DNA of 64,000 nucleotides from Bradyrhizobium prioriisuperbiae (GTDB lineage Bacteria; Pseudomonadota; Alphaproteobacteria; Rhizobiales; Xanthobacteraceae), in assembly GCF_032397745.1 (NCBI RefSeq), contig NZ_CP135921.1, positions 1,116,001 through 1,180,000 on the forward strand, written 5' to 3'. The notes below the pieces were generated by a model. The model had not been told where the DNA came from. It saw only the letters and a list, made by a program, of their open reading frames with translations, and made no database searches. Shown piece after piece: positions 1 to 9,541 of this stretch. The position numbers and the translations under genes were made by a program. The first letter of the stretch is position 1. Each line of letters opens with the position of its first letter.

Positions 1-302
1 AGCACGCCGTCCGCAAGCGGCAGCGCACCACCGGACAGCGAGGTCCCCGAGCCGCGCGGCACCACCTTGATCGCGTTGTCGTGACAATAGCGCAGCACCG
101 CCGACACCTGCTCGGTCGTATCGGGCAGCACCACCACCATCGGCGTCTGCCGATAGGCCGTGACCCCATCGGACTCGTAAGGCAGCATCTCGGCCGCGCT
201 GTCGATCACGCCTTCACCGGGGACGATCTTGCGCAGGTCCGCCACAATGGCGGCTCGCCGGCCCAGCACCGCCTGGTCTGGCTCAGGCATTTTGATCGAC
301 AT
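1..302 (-). CDS. glcD: FAD-linked oxidase, GlcD-like (5' end only)
   Basis: Only the first ~100 codons are inside the window; the gene continues past the left edge. The visible part matches the N-terminus of the glycolate oxidase FAD subunit GlcD: an alpha-helical lead, then the start of the FAD-binding type 4 domain with PRGSGTSLSGGALPL, the pyrophosphate loop of this vanillyl-alcohol-oxidase fold. The reaction would be oxidation of glycolate or another 2-hydroxy acid. The ATG at 302 follows a GAGAGG ribosome site. Other members of the family (D-lactate or D-2-hydroxyglutarate dehydrogenases) cannot be excluded from this fragment. Confidence 0.8.
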   Translation of the reverse strand, partial: MSIKMPEPDQAVLGRRAAIVADLRKIVPGEGVIDSAAEMLPYESDGVTAYRQTPMVVVLPDTTEQVSAVLRYCHDNAIKVVPRGSGTSLSGGALPLADGV

Positions 303-326
303 AAGACCTCTCCGCGTCGCTTTTTT

Positions 327-404
327 CTAGTGACCCGATCGAATTGGATGTTCGCTCAGAGGTGATGCGAACGGCTGCTGCAAGCTTCGAATTCGGGGCA
401 CTCG
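327..404. repeat. Degraded copy of a CTAGT-bounded palindromic element
   Basis: An imperfect inverted repeat of about 78 nt begins CTAGTGaCCCG and ends CGGGGCACTcG, with roughly 25 nt arms and a ~24 nt loop. Ends and size match the better preserved copies at 506-580 and 594-670. It is the first of three copies in tandem between glcD and cycA and is the most eroded. Confidence 0.5.
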
Positions 405-505
405 AAACATCATGATACTACGATCTCGCGGGGTCTCACGCTCGCACATCTCATATTCGGACAGCGGTCGCAGCGAACAGATACGACTATGAGAATCGGA
501 ACACA

Positions 506-580
506 CGAGTGTCCCGCTTCGCAAGTTCGTTACGTTTTCAGCGAGCTCCATACGAACTTGCGAAGCGATAAGGACACTAG
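506..580. repeat. CTAGT-bounded palindromic element, copy 2
   Basis: The left arm 506-530 contains GCTTCGCAAGTTCGT and the right arm 552-580 contains ACGAACTTGCGAAGC and ends GGACACTAG. The loop is ~21 nt. The arms pair almost perfectly apart from a 4-5 nt bulge. It is separated by 13 nt from the next copy. No reading frame or terminator-like T tract accompanies it. Confidence 0.8.
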
Positions 581-593
581 CAAATATATGATT

Positions 594-670
594 CTAGTGT
601 GCTTTATGAATGCGAAGTTCGTGAAAGCGTCTGCGGCACAGTCGCACGAACTTCGCGTTCAGCACACTAG
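594..670. repeat. CTAGT-bounded palindromic element, copy 3
   Basis: Starts CTAGTGTGCT and ends AGCACACTAG, a perfect 10-bp outer stem. The inner stem is GCGAAGTTCGTG / CACGAACTTCGC around a 21 nt loop. The inner-stem sequence GAAGTTCGTG recurs at 21540-21616, 20 kb away, which marks it as a dispersed family. Confidence 0.85.
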
Positions 671-804
671 AAGTTGATGCCGAATCAAGCACGTCCGCAG
701 CAATTTGAATAGATCACCGCGCAACGGGCCGCATCCCGCTTGTGTGGAGCGGCACCGGGATGGCAGACTTCAGCGGCAACGACAAAGAGTTTGGGAGACA
801 AGAA

Positions 805-1212
805 GTGACATCTGGAATGAAAGCTCAGGTTCTGTCCGCGTCGGTTCTGGCCATCGTCATGACCGTATCCGGCGGGACTGCGAAGGCACAGGACGTCGCC
901 GCAGGCGAAACCTCATTCAAGAAATGCGCGCCGTGCCACGCCATCGGCGAGGGCGCAAAAAACAAGGTCGGACCGGAGCTGAACGGGCTGAACGGCCGCA
1001 AGTCGGGCGCAGCCGAGGGCTATTCCTATTCGGACGCCAACAAGAAATCCGGCATCACCTGGGATGAGGCCACCTTCAAGGAGTACATCAAGGACCCCCG
1101 CGCCAAGATCCCGGGCACCAAGATGGCCTTCGCCGGCATCAAGAACGAGAAGGAAACGGCCGACCTGTGGGCCTACCTCGCCCAGTTCGGAGCGGATGGC
1201 AAAAAGAAATAG
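805..1212 (+). CDS. cycA: Class I soluble cytochrome c (c550/c2, CycA-like)
   Basis: A periplasmic electron carrier. An N-terminal signal peptide ends near AKAQ, and the mature domain of ~108 residues has the heme-binding CAPCH and an axial methionine in GTKMAFAG. The sequence closely resembles rhizobial cytochrome c550 (CycA) in the GAKNKVGP and YSYSDANK regions. It would carry electrons between the bc1 complex and oxidases or other acceptors. GTG at 805 is preferred because GGGAGA at 793-798 lies 6 nt upstream; the ATG at 817 would be 18 nt from that site. The signal peptide works with either start. The symbol rests on similarity only. Confidence 0.85.
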   Translation: MTSGMKAQVLSASVLAIVMTVSGGTAKAQDVAAGETSFKKCAPCHAIGEGAKNKVGPELNGLNGRKSGAAEGYSYSDANKKSGITWDEATFKEYIKDPRAKIPGTKMAFAGIKNEKETADLWAYLAQFGADGKKK

Positions 1213-1215
1213 GGC

Positions 1216-1260
1216 CACGTCGACCCATTGCACGTCGACCCATTGCATGCCGCCCCATTG
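1216..1260. repeat. Three-copy 15-nt tandem repeat
   Basis: Units CACGTCGACCCATTG (1216-1230), an identical copy (1231-1245) and a third with three differences (1246-1260) lie four bases after the cytochrome stop codon. There is no pairing potential that suggests a terminator, and the length is compatible with slippage. Confidence 0.85.
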
Positions 1261-1374
1261 GCAGGCTCAGGCCTGCCGCTGAGCGTCGGAAAACGGCGCG
1301 ACTATCACCAATTTTAAAGACAGACGGTTTTGAAGACAGACAGCGCGACCGCCCTGGCGCGACGTCCCGCCGCT

Positions 1375-2070
1375 TCAGCCGGCCAGCACCGTGGTCTTGG
1401 TCGGCAGCGTCGCCTGGGCCGGCAACACGGCCTGAACCACCAGTCCCCGCGCCCGGGCATCCATCACGCCCACGGCACGCAGGGCGAGCAGCGTGACGGT
1501 CTGCACCACGTCGCGAAGCCGTGTCCGGTCATCCAGGTCGGTGGGCGCCAGAGGGCCAACCAGCGCCTCGTGCAGGGCGCCGAGCAGCGAGGTCGCCGCC
1601 AATTCGGTGTCCTGGGCCGGCAAATGTCCGGCGCGCACGGCGGCGTCGATCCTCAGTTTGATCTCGGCGGCGATCGACCGCCGGCTGGCGAGACGTGATT
1701 CGCTGACATCGACGTCCACCGGCTCGGCCAGAATGCCCCAAGCCAGCTTGCGGTGCGACACCACATGGACGGCAATCGTGGTCACCGCCGCTGCCAGCGC
1801 CGACGACGGACCGGGCGCCGCATCGGCCGCCCGGCGGATCGCGGTCAATTCGTCGTGCGAGACGTCGGCGATCAATTCGGAGATCAGGTCGGCTTTGGAC
1901 GGGAAATAGCGATAAACCGTGCCCGCCGCGACATTGGCGCGGGTGGCGACAGGCGCAATCTGCACCGCGGCCATTCCGCCTTCGGAGGCCGCGTCGCGGG
2001 CTGCATTGAGGATGGCATGCCGACGCGCCGCGAGGCGACGCACGACCTGATGAGTGCGGCGATAAACCAT
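1375..2070 (-). CDS. TetR/AcrR family transcriptional regulator
   Basis: 231 residues. The N-terminal helix-turn-helix is of TetR type, with VATRANVAAGTVYRYFPSKADL as recognition region at about residues 40-62, followed by an all-helical ligand/dimerisation domain with no recognisable specificity. ATG at 2070 is chosen because the HTH begins ~15 residues later and an AGGGA element lies upstream; the frame is open further upstream but the extension looks non-coding. The divergent neighbour is the secreted protein at 2252, so it may regulate itself and/or that gene. Ligand unknown. Confidence 0.85.
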   Translation of the reverse strand: MVYRRTHQVVRRLAARRHAILNAARDAASEGGMAAVQIAPVATRANVAAGTVYRYFPSKADLISELIADVSHDELTAIRRAADAAPGPSSALAAAVTTIAVHVVSHRKLAWGILAEPVDVDVSESRLASRRSIAAEIKLRIDAAVRAGHLPAQDTELAATSLLGALHEALVGPLAPTDLDDRTRLRDVVQTVTLLALRAVGVMDARARGLVVQAVLPAQATLPTKTTVLAG

Positions 2071-2093
2071 TGAGTGTCTTGTCCCTTCTAAAA

Positions 2094-2109
2094 CTGAACA
2101 CCAATTCAG
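2094..2109. promoter_or_regulatory. Possible TetR operator (CTGAA-N6-TTCAG)
   Basis: A short inverted repeat, CTGAA N6 TTCAG, lies 24 nt upstream of the TetR start in the divergent region. Position and symmetry suit an autoregulatory site, but a 5-bp half-site is weak and there is no second copy. Confidence 0.3.
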
Positions 2110-2251
2110 GACGGGTGACAAGATGGTCGGTTCGCACTGCAACATAAGTCGATTTGGATTGAACGGAAACGGCTGCTGAACTGACTGCAGTGCAGGTCGC
2201 AACAACTGGCGACCAGAGAGACGAACATTTCCGGAAGCGAAAAGATCCGAC

Positions 2252-3280
2252 ATGAAGCTGATTGCCGTCCCTTCTGCAGCCGTGCTGGCGACCTTGATGT
2301 GCGCCTTCGCCATCCCGGCCCATGCTGATGAGAAATCGTCGCCGCTGCCGACACAGATGCCGATCGGACAGCAGGCGTGTTTCGGCCGCGACTATGATGC
2401 GAACCATCTTGCGAGCCATCCCAAACAACGCGTGACCAGTCTCTATCTGTTTCGCGACTTCACGCCCGACACCAATTCCGAATTCGAGCCGGACAGCCCG
2501 GACTCGTTGCGGGAGAACGACGGCGTCGATGGCCGCATCGGTATCAATGCCTATGTCCGCTTGCGCGACCGCAAGGGCGTTTACTCCAACAGCTTCTCCT
2601 GCAGCAAAAGCGACAGCGGCGGGGTGTCCTGTGCGATCGACTGCGATGGCGGCAGCTTTCGACTGAAGAGCGCCGGCGAAAGTCTCGATCTCGCCAATGA
2701 GGGCTTTGTGGTGGTCGGTGGCTGCGGCTCCAGCGAGGAAGACGACAACAAACGCGAGGACGTGCGTCCTGGTGTGGACGACAAGCAATTCCGGCTGAGC
2801 CCGCAGCCGCTGGCGGCCTGCATCGCCATCCGCGATACGCAACGGCCGGCCTATGCGGCGCGCGGCGCGCCGATCCGGCAGCGGCTCGCTGCAACCGGCG
2901 CGTTGTGCTTCACGAAAAGCTACGACACCGCACATCTGACGAGCTATCCGCAGCAGCAGATCAGGCGCGTGGCGGTGCTGAAAACCGCCACCGATGCCGA
3001 CAACGCACCGTCCTATCGACTGAGCTTCCGGATCGAACTGCGCAATGGTGACAGGCGGGAGAAGTCGGCGCACTGCTATCCGGACGGCTACACGTATCTG
3101 TGCACCAGCGACACCGACCATGACGGCGCGCACGAGTTCTATCTGACGCGCGCCGGCGACAATGACATCATGCTGCGCGACCGCCGTGGCGCGATGACGG
3201 CGATGCTGAAGGCCAAGGTCGGAGTCGACGACAAGATCTTCAAGCTGAGACAGGCGCCCGAGGCCGACTGCGGATTTTAG
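2252..3280 (+). CDS. Secreted protein with two tandem copies of an unknown domain
   Basis: 342 residues with a clear signal peptide (MKLIAVPSAAVLATLMCAFA... cleaved near AHA). The mature protein is an internal duplication. Each half starts with a CF-x3-YDxxHLxSxPxQ segment (about residues 43-60 and 227-244). Each half also has a middle segment with several cysteines, and closes with VxVDDKxFxL followed by P-x-A-x-C (about 180-195 and 324-340). The even cysteine distribution suggests disulfides and a periplasmic or surface location. I do not recognise the family. The 3' end overlaps the convergent azlD by 4 nt. Confidence 0.8.
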   Translation: MKLIAVPSAAVLATLMCAFAIPAHADEKSSPLPTQMPIGQQACFGRDYDANHLASHPKQRVTSLYLFRDFTPDTNSEFEPDSPDSLRENDGVDGRIGINAYVRLRDRKGVYSNSFSCSKSDSGGVSCAIDCDGGSFRLKSAGESLDLANEGFVVVGGCGSSEEDDNKREDVRPGVDDKQFRLSPQPLAACIAIRDTQRPAYAARGAPIRQRLAATGALCFTKSYDTAHLTSYPQQQIRRVAVLKTATDADNAPSYRLSFRIELRNGDRREKSAHCYPDGYTYLCTSDTDHDGAHEFYLTRAGDNDIMLRDRRGAMTAMLKAKVGVDDKIFKLRQAPEADCGF

Positions 3281-3594
3281 CCGCTGAAGCCGAGTGCGCG
3301 CGCCAGTGCGGCCACCGCCATGCCGGTGAACACCGCAATGAAATCGTTGCGACGGACGATGGTGACGATCATGGCCGCGACGATCGCGAACATCACCACC
3401 GCGCCGCCATTGACCGCGACCGGCAGCGCGGCCGCGACGATGATCGACCCCGGCAACGCCTCCAGCATGCGGCGAACCCGCGGGGTGATGGTGATGTAAC
3501 CCATCAGCCAGTATCCACCGGCACGCGAAGCCACCGTCACCACCATCATCACCGCGAAGGCGATCATCACGTCCGAACGCAGCATGTCACTCAT
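3277..3594 (-). CDS. azlD: AzlD family branched-chain amino acid exporter, small subunit
   Basis: 105 residues with three to four hydrophobic helices and no other domain. Size, hydropathy and position directly after azlC (8-nt overlap) identify it as the small subunit of the AzlCD pair, which exports branched-chain amino acids or analogues across the inner membrane. The RAGGYWLMG and ALPGSIIVAAALPV segments are typical. It ends convergently against the secreted duplicated-domain protein. Confidence 0.85.
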   Translation of the reverse strand: MSDMLRSDVMIAFAVMMVVTVASRAGGYWLMGYITITPRVRRMLEALPGSIIVAAALPVAVNGGAVVMFAIVAAMIVTIVRRNDFIAVFTGMAVAALARALGFSG

Positions 3595-4318
3595 CGGCCA
3601 TCAGCCCCGCGCTGACGCTGCCGGCGATTGCACCGGAGATGATGAACCAATAGCCCGGCACGAGCCAATGCACCGTCAGTGCGACGGTCCCGGCAATCAC
3701 CCAGGGGATCGCACGCCGCGGACCTTTCCAGGCCGGCACCAGCATCGCGGCATAGAACGCCGGCATCACCAGATCGACGCCGTATTTTTTTGGATCGGCG
3801 AGCTGGCCGGCGAGCAGGAACCCCGGGATCGAGGAGACCAGCCACACCATGTAGAGGACGATGCCGCCGCCGACGAAATACCAGGCATTGGCGCCGCCAT
3901 GCTCGCGATACCGCGTGGCGGCGAGCCAGCCACCATCGGTGACCAGCAGCATCGACGAATAGGCCTGCCATGCCGGCAACGTGCCGAACCACGGCCGCAG
4001 GCTGGCGCTCATCAGCGCGAAGCGGATGTTGACGGTGGTGGTGAGCAGCGCCAGCGTCGCGATGGTCGAGACCGTCAGCGTGTCGGGCCAGGACTGCACC
4101 GCCACGAACTGCGAGAGGCCGCCATAGACGATGGCCATCATCACCTCGACCTCGGCCAGCGTAAAGTTCTTCTGGGCGCAGAGCGCACCGAACGCCAGAC
4201 CGAAGGCAAGCGTGCCCGGCAGCATCGGCGCGATGGCATAAATGCCGGGAATGATGCCGTCGCGCGACCAGTAGACGCGATGCACATGATGAGGCTGGAG
4301 ATGAGGTGAAGGCTGCAT
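3587..4318 (-). CDS. azlC: AzlC family branched-chain amino acid permease, large subunit
   Basis: 243 residues. The segments GIIPGIYAIAPMLPGTLAFGLAFG, GGLSQFVAVQSW and NIRFALMSASLRPW at about 20, 70 and 95 are characteristic of the AzlC/LIV-E family, with about six membrane helices. It pairs with AzlD downstream through an 8-nt overlap, so the two are probably translationally coupled. No Lrp-type regulator is next to the pair. The 293 nt upstream, up to the divergent amidase, show no feature I can name. Confidence 0.85.
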   Translation of the reverse strand: MQPSPHLQPHHVHRVYWSRDGIIPGIYAIAPMLPGTLAFGLAFGALCAQKNFTLAEVEVMMAIVYGGLSQFVAVQSWPDTLTVSTIATLALLTTTVNIRFALMSASLRPWFGTLPAWQAYSSMLLVTDGGWLAATRYREHGGANAWYFVGGGIVLYMVWLVSSIPGFLLAGQLADPKKYGVDLVMPAFYAAMLVPAWKGPRRAIPWVIAGTVALTVHWLVPGYWFIISGAIAGSVSAGLMADE

Positions 4319-4611
4319 GAGATCGGATTATCCAGCCCGTGAATGAAGCGGGAGGACCGATCAGTCAACGGCTTGCCGCGGGCGGCCGCCCTGCATTTCC
4401 GCATCGACGTTTCATGCCGGGCGACGACCGTCATCCGGGAGATTGCGCACGAGGCAGATTTGCGCGACAGGAGTACATGGGGCCACGCTTGGCGCGAAGT
4501 TGAAGCGATATCAGCACAAGCTGGATCAACCACGCATTGATATCTTGATGTCCTACAGAACCTGCTCAATGCCGTCGCAACTGACGATGGCAGACTATCG
4601 GGAGGACGGCC

Positions 4612-6186
4612 GTGCCCATCGACACCAACAGACGTCAGATCATCGTAGCAGCCGCCGCCGCAGTCGCCAGTTTTGCCGGCCCAGCCGCCGGCCAGCAGAC
4701 GACCAACACCCAACCGGGAGACCCCATGCACGGACTTGAATTTGCGACGGTACGCGATCAGGTGGCCGCACTGCAGGCCAAAACCATCTCGGCAAGCGAA
4801 CTGCTCGAACTGAGCCTCAGCCGGATCGACAAATTCGACGGCAAGGTCAACGCCATCGTGGCGCGGGACTTCGAACGCGCGCGCACGGCGGCGAAGGAGG
4901 CCGACGCCGCGCTGGCGCGAGGTGACCGCAAGCCGTTGCTGGGGGTCCCGGTCGCGATCAAAGAGTCCTTCAATGTCGCCGGCCTGCCGACCACATGGGG
5001 CTTTCCGTGGGCCAAGGATTTCATCCCACAGGAAGACGCGGTGCTGGTGACACGGCTGAAGGCCGCCGGCGCCATCGTGGTCGGCAAGACCAACGTGCCG
5101 GTCACCCTCGCCGACTGGCAGTCCTACAACGACATCTACGGCACCACGAACAATCCCTGGGACCCGGCGCGGACACCGGGCGGATCGTCCGGTGGTTCGG
5201 CGGCGGCGCTGGCGGCGGGCTATGTCGCGCTGGCGCTCGGCTCGGACATCGGCGGGTCGCTGCGGGTGCCGGCGCATTTTTGCGGGATCTATGCCCACAA
5301 GCCGTCGCAGACCCTGCTGCCCGGGCGCGGCCAGGTGCCGCCGCGCGCGCCCGCGCTGCCCGTGAATATTGATCTCGCCGTAGTTGGCCCGATGGCGCGC
5401 AGCGCCCGCGACCTGACCGATGCCGTCGATCTGCTGGCCGGTCCGGACACGGTCGAGGCAACGGCCTACAAGCTCGCGCTGCAACCGCCGCGCGCCGAGA
5501 CGCTCAAGGGCTTTCGCGTTCTGGTGATCGACACCCACCCGCTGCTGCCGACGGCAGCGAGCGTCCGCACCGCGCTTGATCGGATCGCCGAGGGGCTCGA
5601 CAAGGCCGGCGCCAAGGTGGCCCGCCAGAGCACGCTGCTGCCGAACCTCCGCCTGATGGCGCAAACCTACATGACGCTGCTGATGTCGATCTTCGGCGCC
5701 GACGTGCCGCCAAACGTCTACACCAGCATTCAGTCGGCCGTCGCCGGCATTCCTGCCGGCACCGATACGCCGGCGGCGTGGCGCGGGCGCGGCCTCGTCG
5801 CCAGCCACCGCGACTGGATCCAGGCGGACCGCGTCCGCACCGGCCTCAGCGCGCAATGGCGCGCCCTGTTCCGCGAGTTCGACGTGGTGCTGTGTCCCGT
5901 GATGCCGACGCCGGCTTTCCCGCACGACCATTCACCGGACCAGCGCACCCGGACGATCCAGATCGATGGCACGCCGCATCCCTATCAGGATCAGCTTGTC
6001 TGGCCGGGGCTGGCGACCTTGAACGGGCTGCCGTCCACCGCCGTCCCGATCGGGCATTCGCCCGAGGGACTGCCGATCGGCATGCAGATCATCGGTCCCT
6101 ATCTCGAGGACCGCACGCCCCTCCGTTTCGCCGAACTGATCGAGCAGGAGTTCGGCGGGTTCACCGCACCACCGGGCTTTGCCTGA
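4612..6186 (+). CDS. Amidase signature family enzyme, probably exported
   Basis: 524 residues. The amidase triad is visible: Lys117 in GVPVAIKES, cis-Ser192/193 in PGGSSGGS, and nucleophile Ser216 in SDIGGS. It would hydrolyse a small amide; the substrate cannot be read from the sequence. The GTG at 4612 has GGGAGG 6 nt upstream and gives an N-terminus with NRRQIIVAAAAAVAS, a twin-arginine-like signal. A second ATG at 4726 also has GGGAGA just upstream and would give a cytosolic form starting at the amidase core. It shares a bidirectional terminator with ftsH. Confidence 0.85.
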   Translation: MPIDTNRRQIIVAAAAAVASFAGPAAGQQTTNTQPGDPMHGLEFATVRDQVAALQAKTISASELLELSLSRIDKFDGKVNAIVARDFERARTAAKEADAALARGDRKPLLGVPVAIKESFNVAGLPTTWGFPWAKDFIPQEDAVLVTRLKAAGAIVVGKTNVPVTLADWQSYNDIYGTTNNPWDPARTPGGSSGGSAAALAAGYVALALGSDIGGSLRVPAHFCGIYAHKPSQTLLPGRGQVPPRAPALPVNIDLAVVGPMARSARDLTDAVDLLAGPDTVEATAYKLALQPPRAETLKGFRVLVIDTHPLLPTAASVRTALDRIAEGLDKAGAKVARQSTLLPNLRLMAQTYMTLLMSIFGADVPPNVYTSIQSAVAGIPAGTDTPAAWRGRGLVASHRDWIQADRVRTGLSAQWRALFREFDVVLCPVMPTPAFPHDHSPDQRTRTIQIDGTPHPYQDQLVWPGLATLNGLPSTAVPIGHSPEGLPIGMQIIGPYLEDRTPLRFAELIEQEFGGFTAPPGFA

Positions 6187-6206
6187 GGCGTCGAGAGCCC
6201 AAAAGA

Positions 6207-6241
6207 AAAACCGCCTGGCGCGGGGTGCGTCGGGCGGTTTT
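6207..6241. terminator. Bidirectional intrinsic terminator
   Basis: An A-rich run, then CCGCC (6211-6215) pairing with GGCGG (6233-6237), then TTTT. The A run and T run let it act on both strands, for the amidase (plus) and ftsH (minus), which converge here. Confidence 0.7.
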
Positions 6242-6256
6242 GACTGTTTTGAAGTG

Positions 6257-8179
<1,923 letters not shown>

Positions 8180-8448
8180 TCGGATTCCTTCGTGGCTGCG
8201 CGGACCGCAACCGTATGTCCTTCAAAAAGCTTGGGTCGTCGACGCATTCCGCCGAGGCTCTCGCCGACTTATCAGTTTCCTGCCTCGTGCGCTGGGCAAA
8301 AGTTCCCCGAATTCGGAGCACCCGCTACAGGGATACAATCTAGGTGCCCGCCCGGCTACTGCCAAGGGAACCACTTGGGACTATTTAGCGCATTCTACCG
8401 CTATTCCAGGTGAAATAAGGGCGAATGGGGTGTCCGTCCCACCTGTGG

Positions 8449-9501
8449 TTAAGGTTTGCCACCGGATTTTGCGGTTTGGACCGGCCGGCGCGGCGGCGCG
8501 GCGCTCACGACAATCAGATTCCGGGCCAAACTGACAATCGCGCCGGCAAGGGTCTGCCTGACGGGAGCCATCATTTTACCGGCGGTGCGTGCCGCGGTCA
8601 GGGCACTCAGCAGCGCTTCGGTCTTGCCCAGTTCGGCCGGGCCTTCATGACCCGCCCGATCGATCGCCCGCATCAGCAGGCGGACACGAATCTCCTCGGG
8701 CGTCGTGAAAAAGCCTTCGGCATCGAATTCGGATCGCTGCGACTTGCGATCCACCTGGACCAGCGCGCGCTCGGCCGCGTCGGTGAGAGCCTCGAGCGCC
8801 ACATTGGCGCGCGCCAGACGTGAGGCCAGCCGCGCCAGATTGCGCGCATCGCAGCCCTCCCGGGCGAGCACAGGCATCAGTGCACGCAGCCGCGGCCGCG
8901 TGAAGGCAGTGTCATGGTTGGTCGGATCGGTCGCATAGGCGATCTTCGCCTTGTCGAGGGTAGCTAAAAGACGCGCCTTGGGGACATCGAGCAAGGGCCG
9001 CACCAGCGTCACACCGTTGCGCTCCGACTGCCGCGCCATCGCTGCAAGCCCCACGAGGCCACTGCCCCGCGACAACCGCATCAGCACGGTCTCGGCCTGG
9101 TCGTCGCGGGTGTGTGCGGTCAGCACATGCACGGTGTCATGGTCGCGCGCCAGTCGCGCCAGCAGCCGGTAGCGCGCATCGCGCGCCGCCGACGGCACAC
9201 CGGTATCCGGTTTGGCGCCGCGCCAGCGCAGGGTGTGATGCGCCAGACCGAGCGACGTCGCCAGGATCTTGACTGCGCGCGCCTCAGCCGCGGCTTCGTG
9301 GCGCAGGCCGTGATCGACCGTCACGACAATCAGCTTCGGCCCGCGCCTGATCGCCTTGCGCCAGCGTGCGGCCAAAACCATCAGGGCAACCGAGTCCGGG
9401 CCGCCGGAAACGGCAAGGACGATCGCTGGGAGATCCCTGAGGTCGGCGAAAAGCTGTCTGGCCTCAGTGGCGGTGATCGGCGTCGAATCGTCTCGAACCA
9501 T
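8449..9501 (-). CDS. tilS: tRNA(Ile)-lysidine synthase TilS
   Basis: 350 residues. The N-type ATP pyrophosphatase loop SGGPDS is at about 34-39, followed by the TilS signatures VDHGLRHEA and TAHTRDDQAETVLMR. The enzyme attaches lysine to C34 of tRNA-Ile(CAU), which changes its codon reading to AUA; it is essential. It lies between cpoB and ftsH, a position conserved in many proteobacteria. ATG at 9501 has GGGA 6-7 nt upstream. Confidence 0.97.
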   Translation of the reverse strand: MVRDDSTPITATEARQLFADLRDLPAIVLAVSGGPDSVALMVLAARWRKAIRRGPKLIVVTVDHGLRHEAAAEARAVKILATSLGLAHHTLRWRGAKPDTGVPSAARDARYRLLARLARDHDTVHVLTAHTRDDQAETVLMRLSRGSGLVGLAAMARQSERNGVTLVRPLLDVPKARLLATLDKAKIAYATDPTNHDTAFTRPRLRALMPVLAREGCDARNLARLASRLARANVALEALTDAAERALVQVDRKSQRSEFDAEGFFTTPEEIRVRLLMRAIDRAGHEGPAELGKTEALLSALTAARTAGKMMAPVRQTLAGAIVSLARNLIVVSAAPPRRPVQTAKSGGKP

Positions 9502-9541
9502 GGCTATCCCGGAAAGTCGCTAATCGCCTTTCCGGATCAGT

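Noticed and set aside
1529-3133. A 534-codon minus-strand frame across the TetR and the duplicated-domain gene
   Set aside because: It covers parts of two real genes in other frames, has no family signature and a low-complexity Arg/Ala composition.
4343-4540. 65-codon frame between azlC and the amidase
   Set aside because: No ribosome site, no family resemblance and a composition like the surrounding non-coding DNA.
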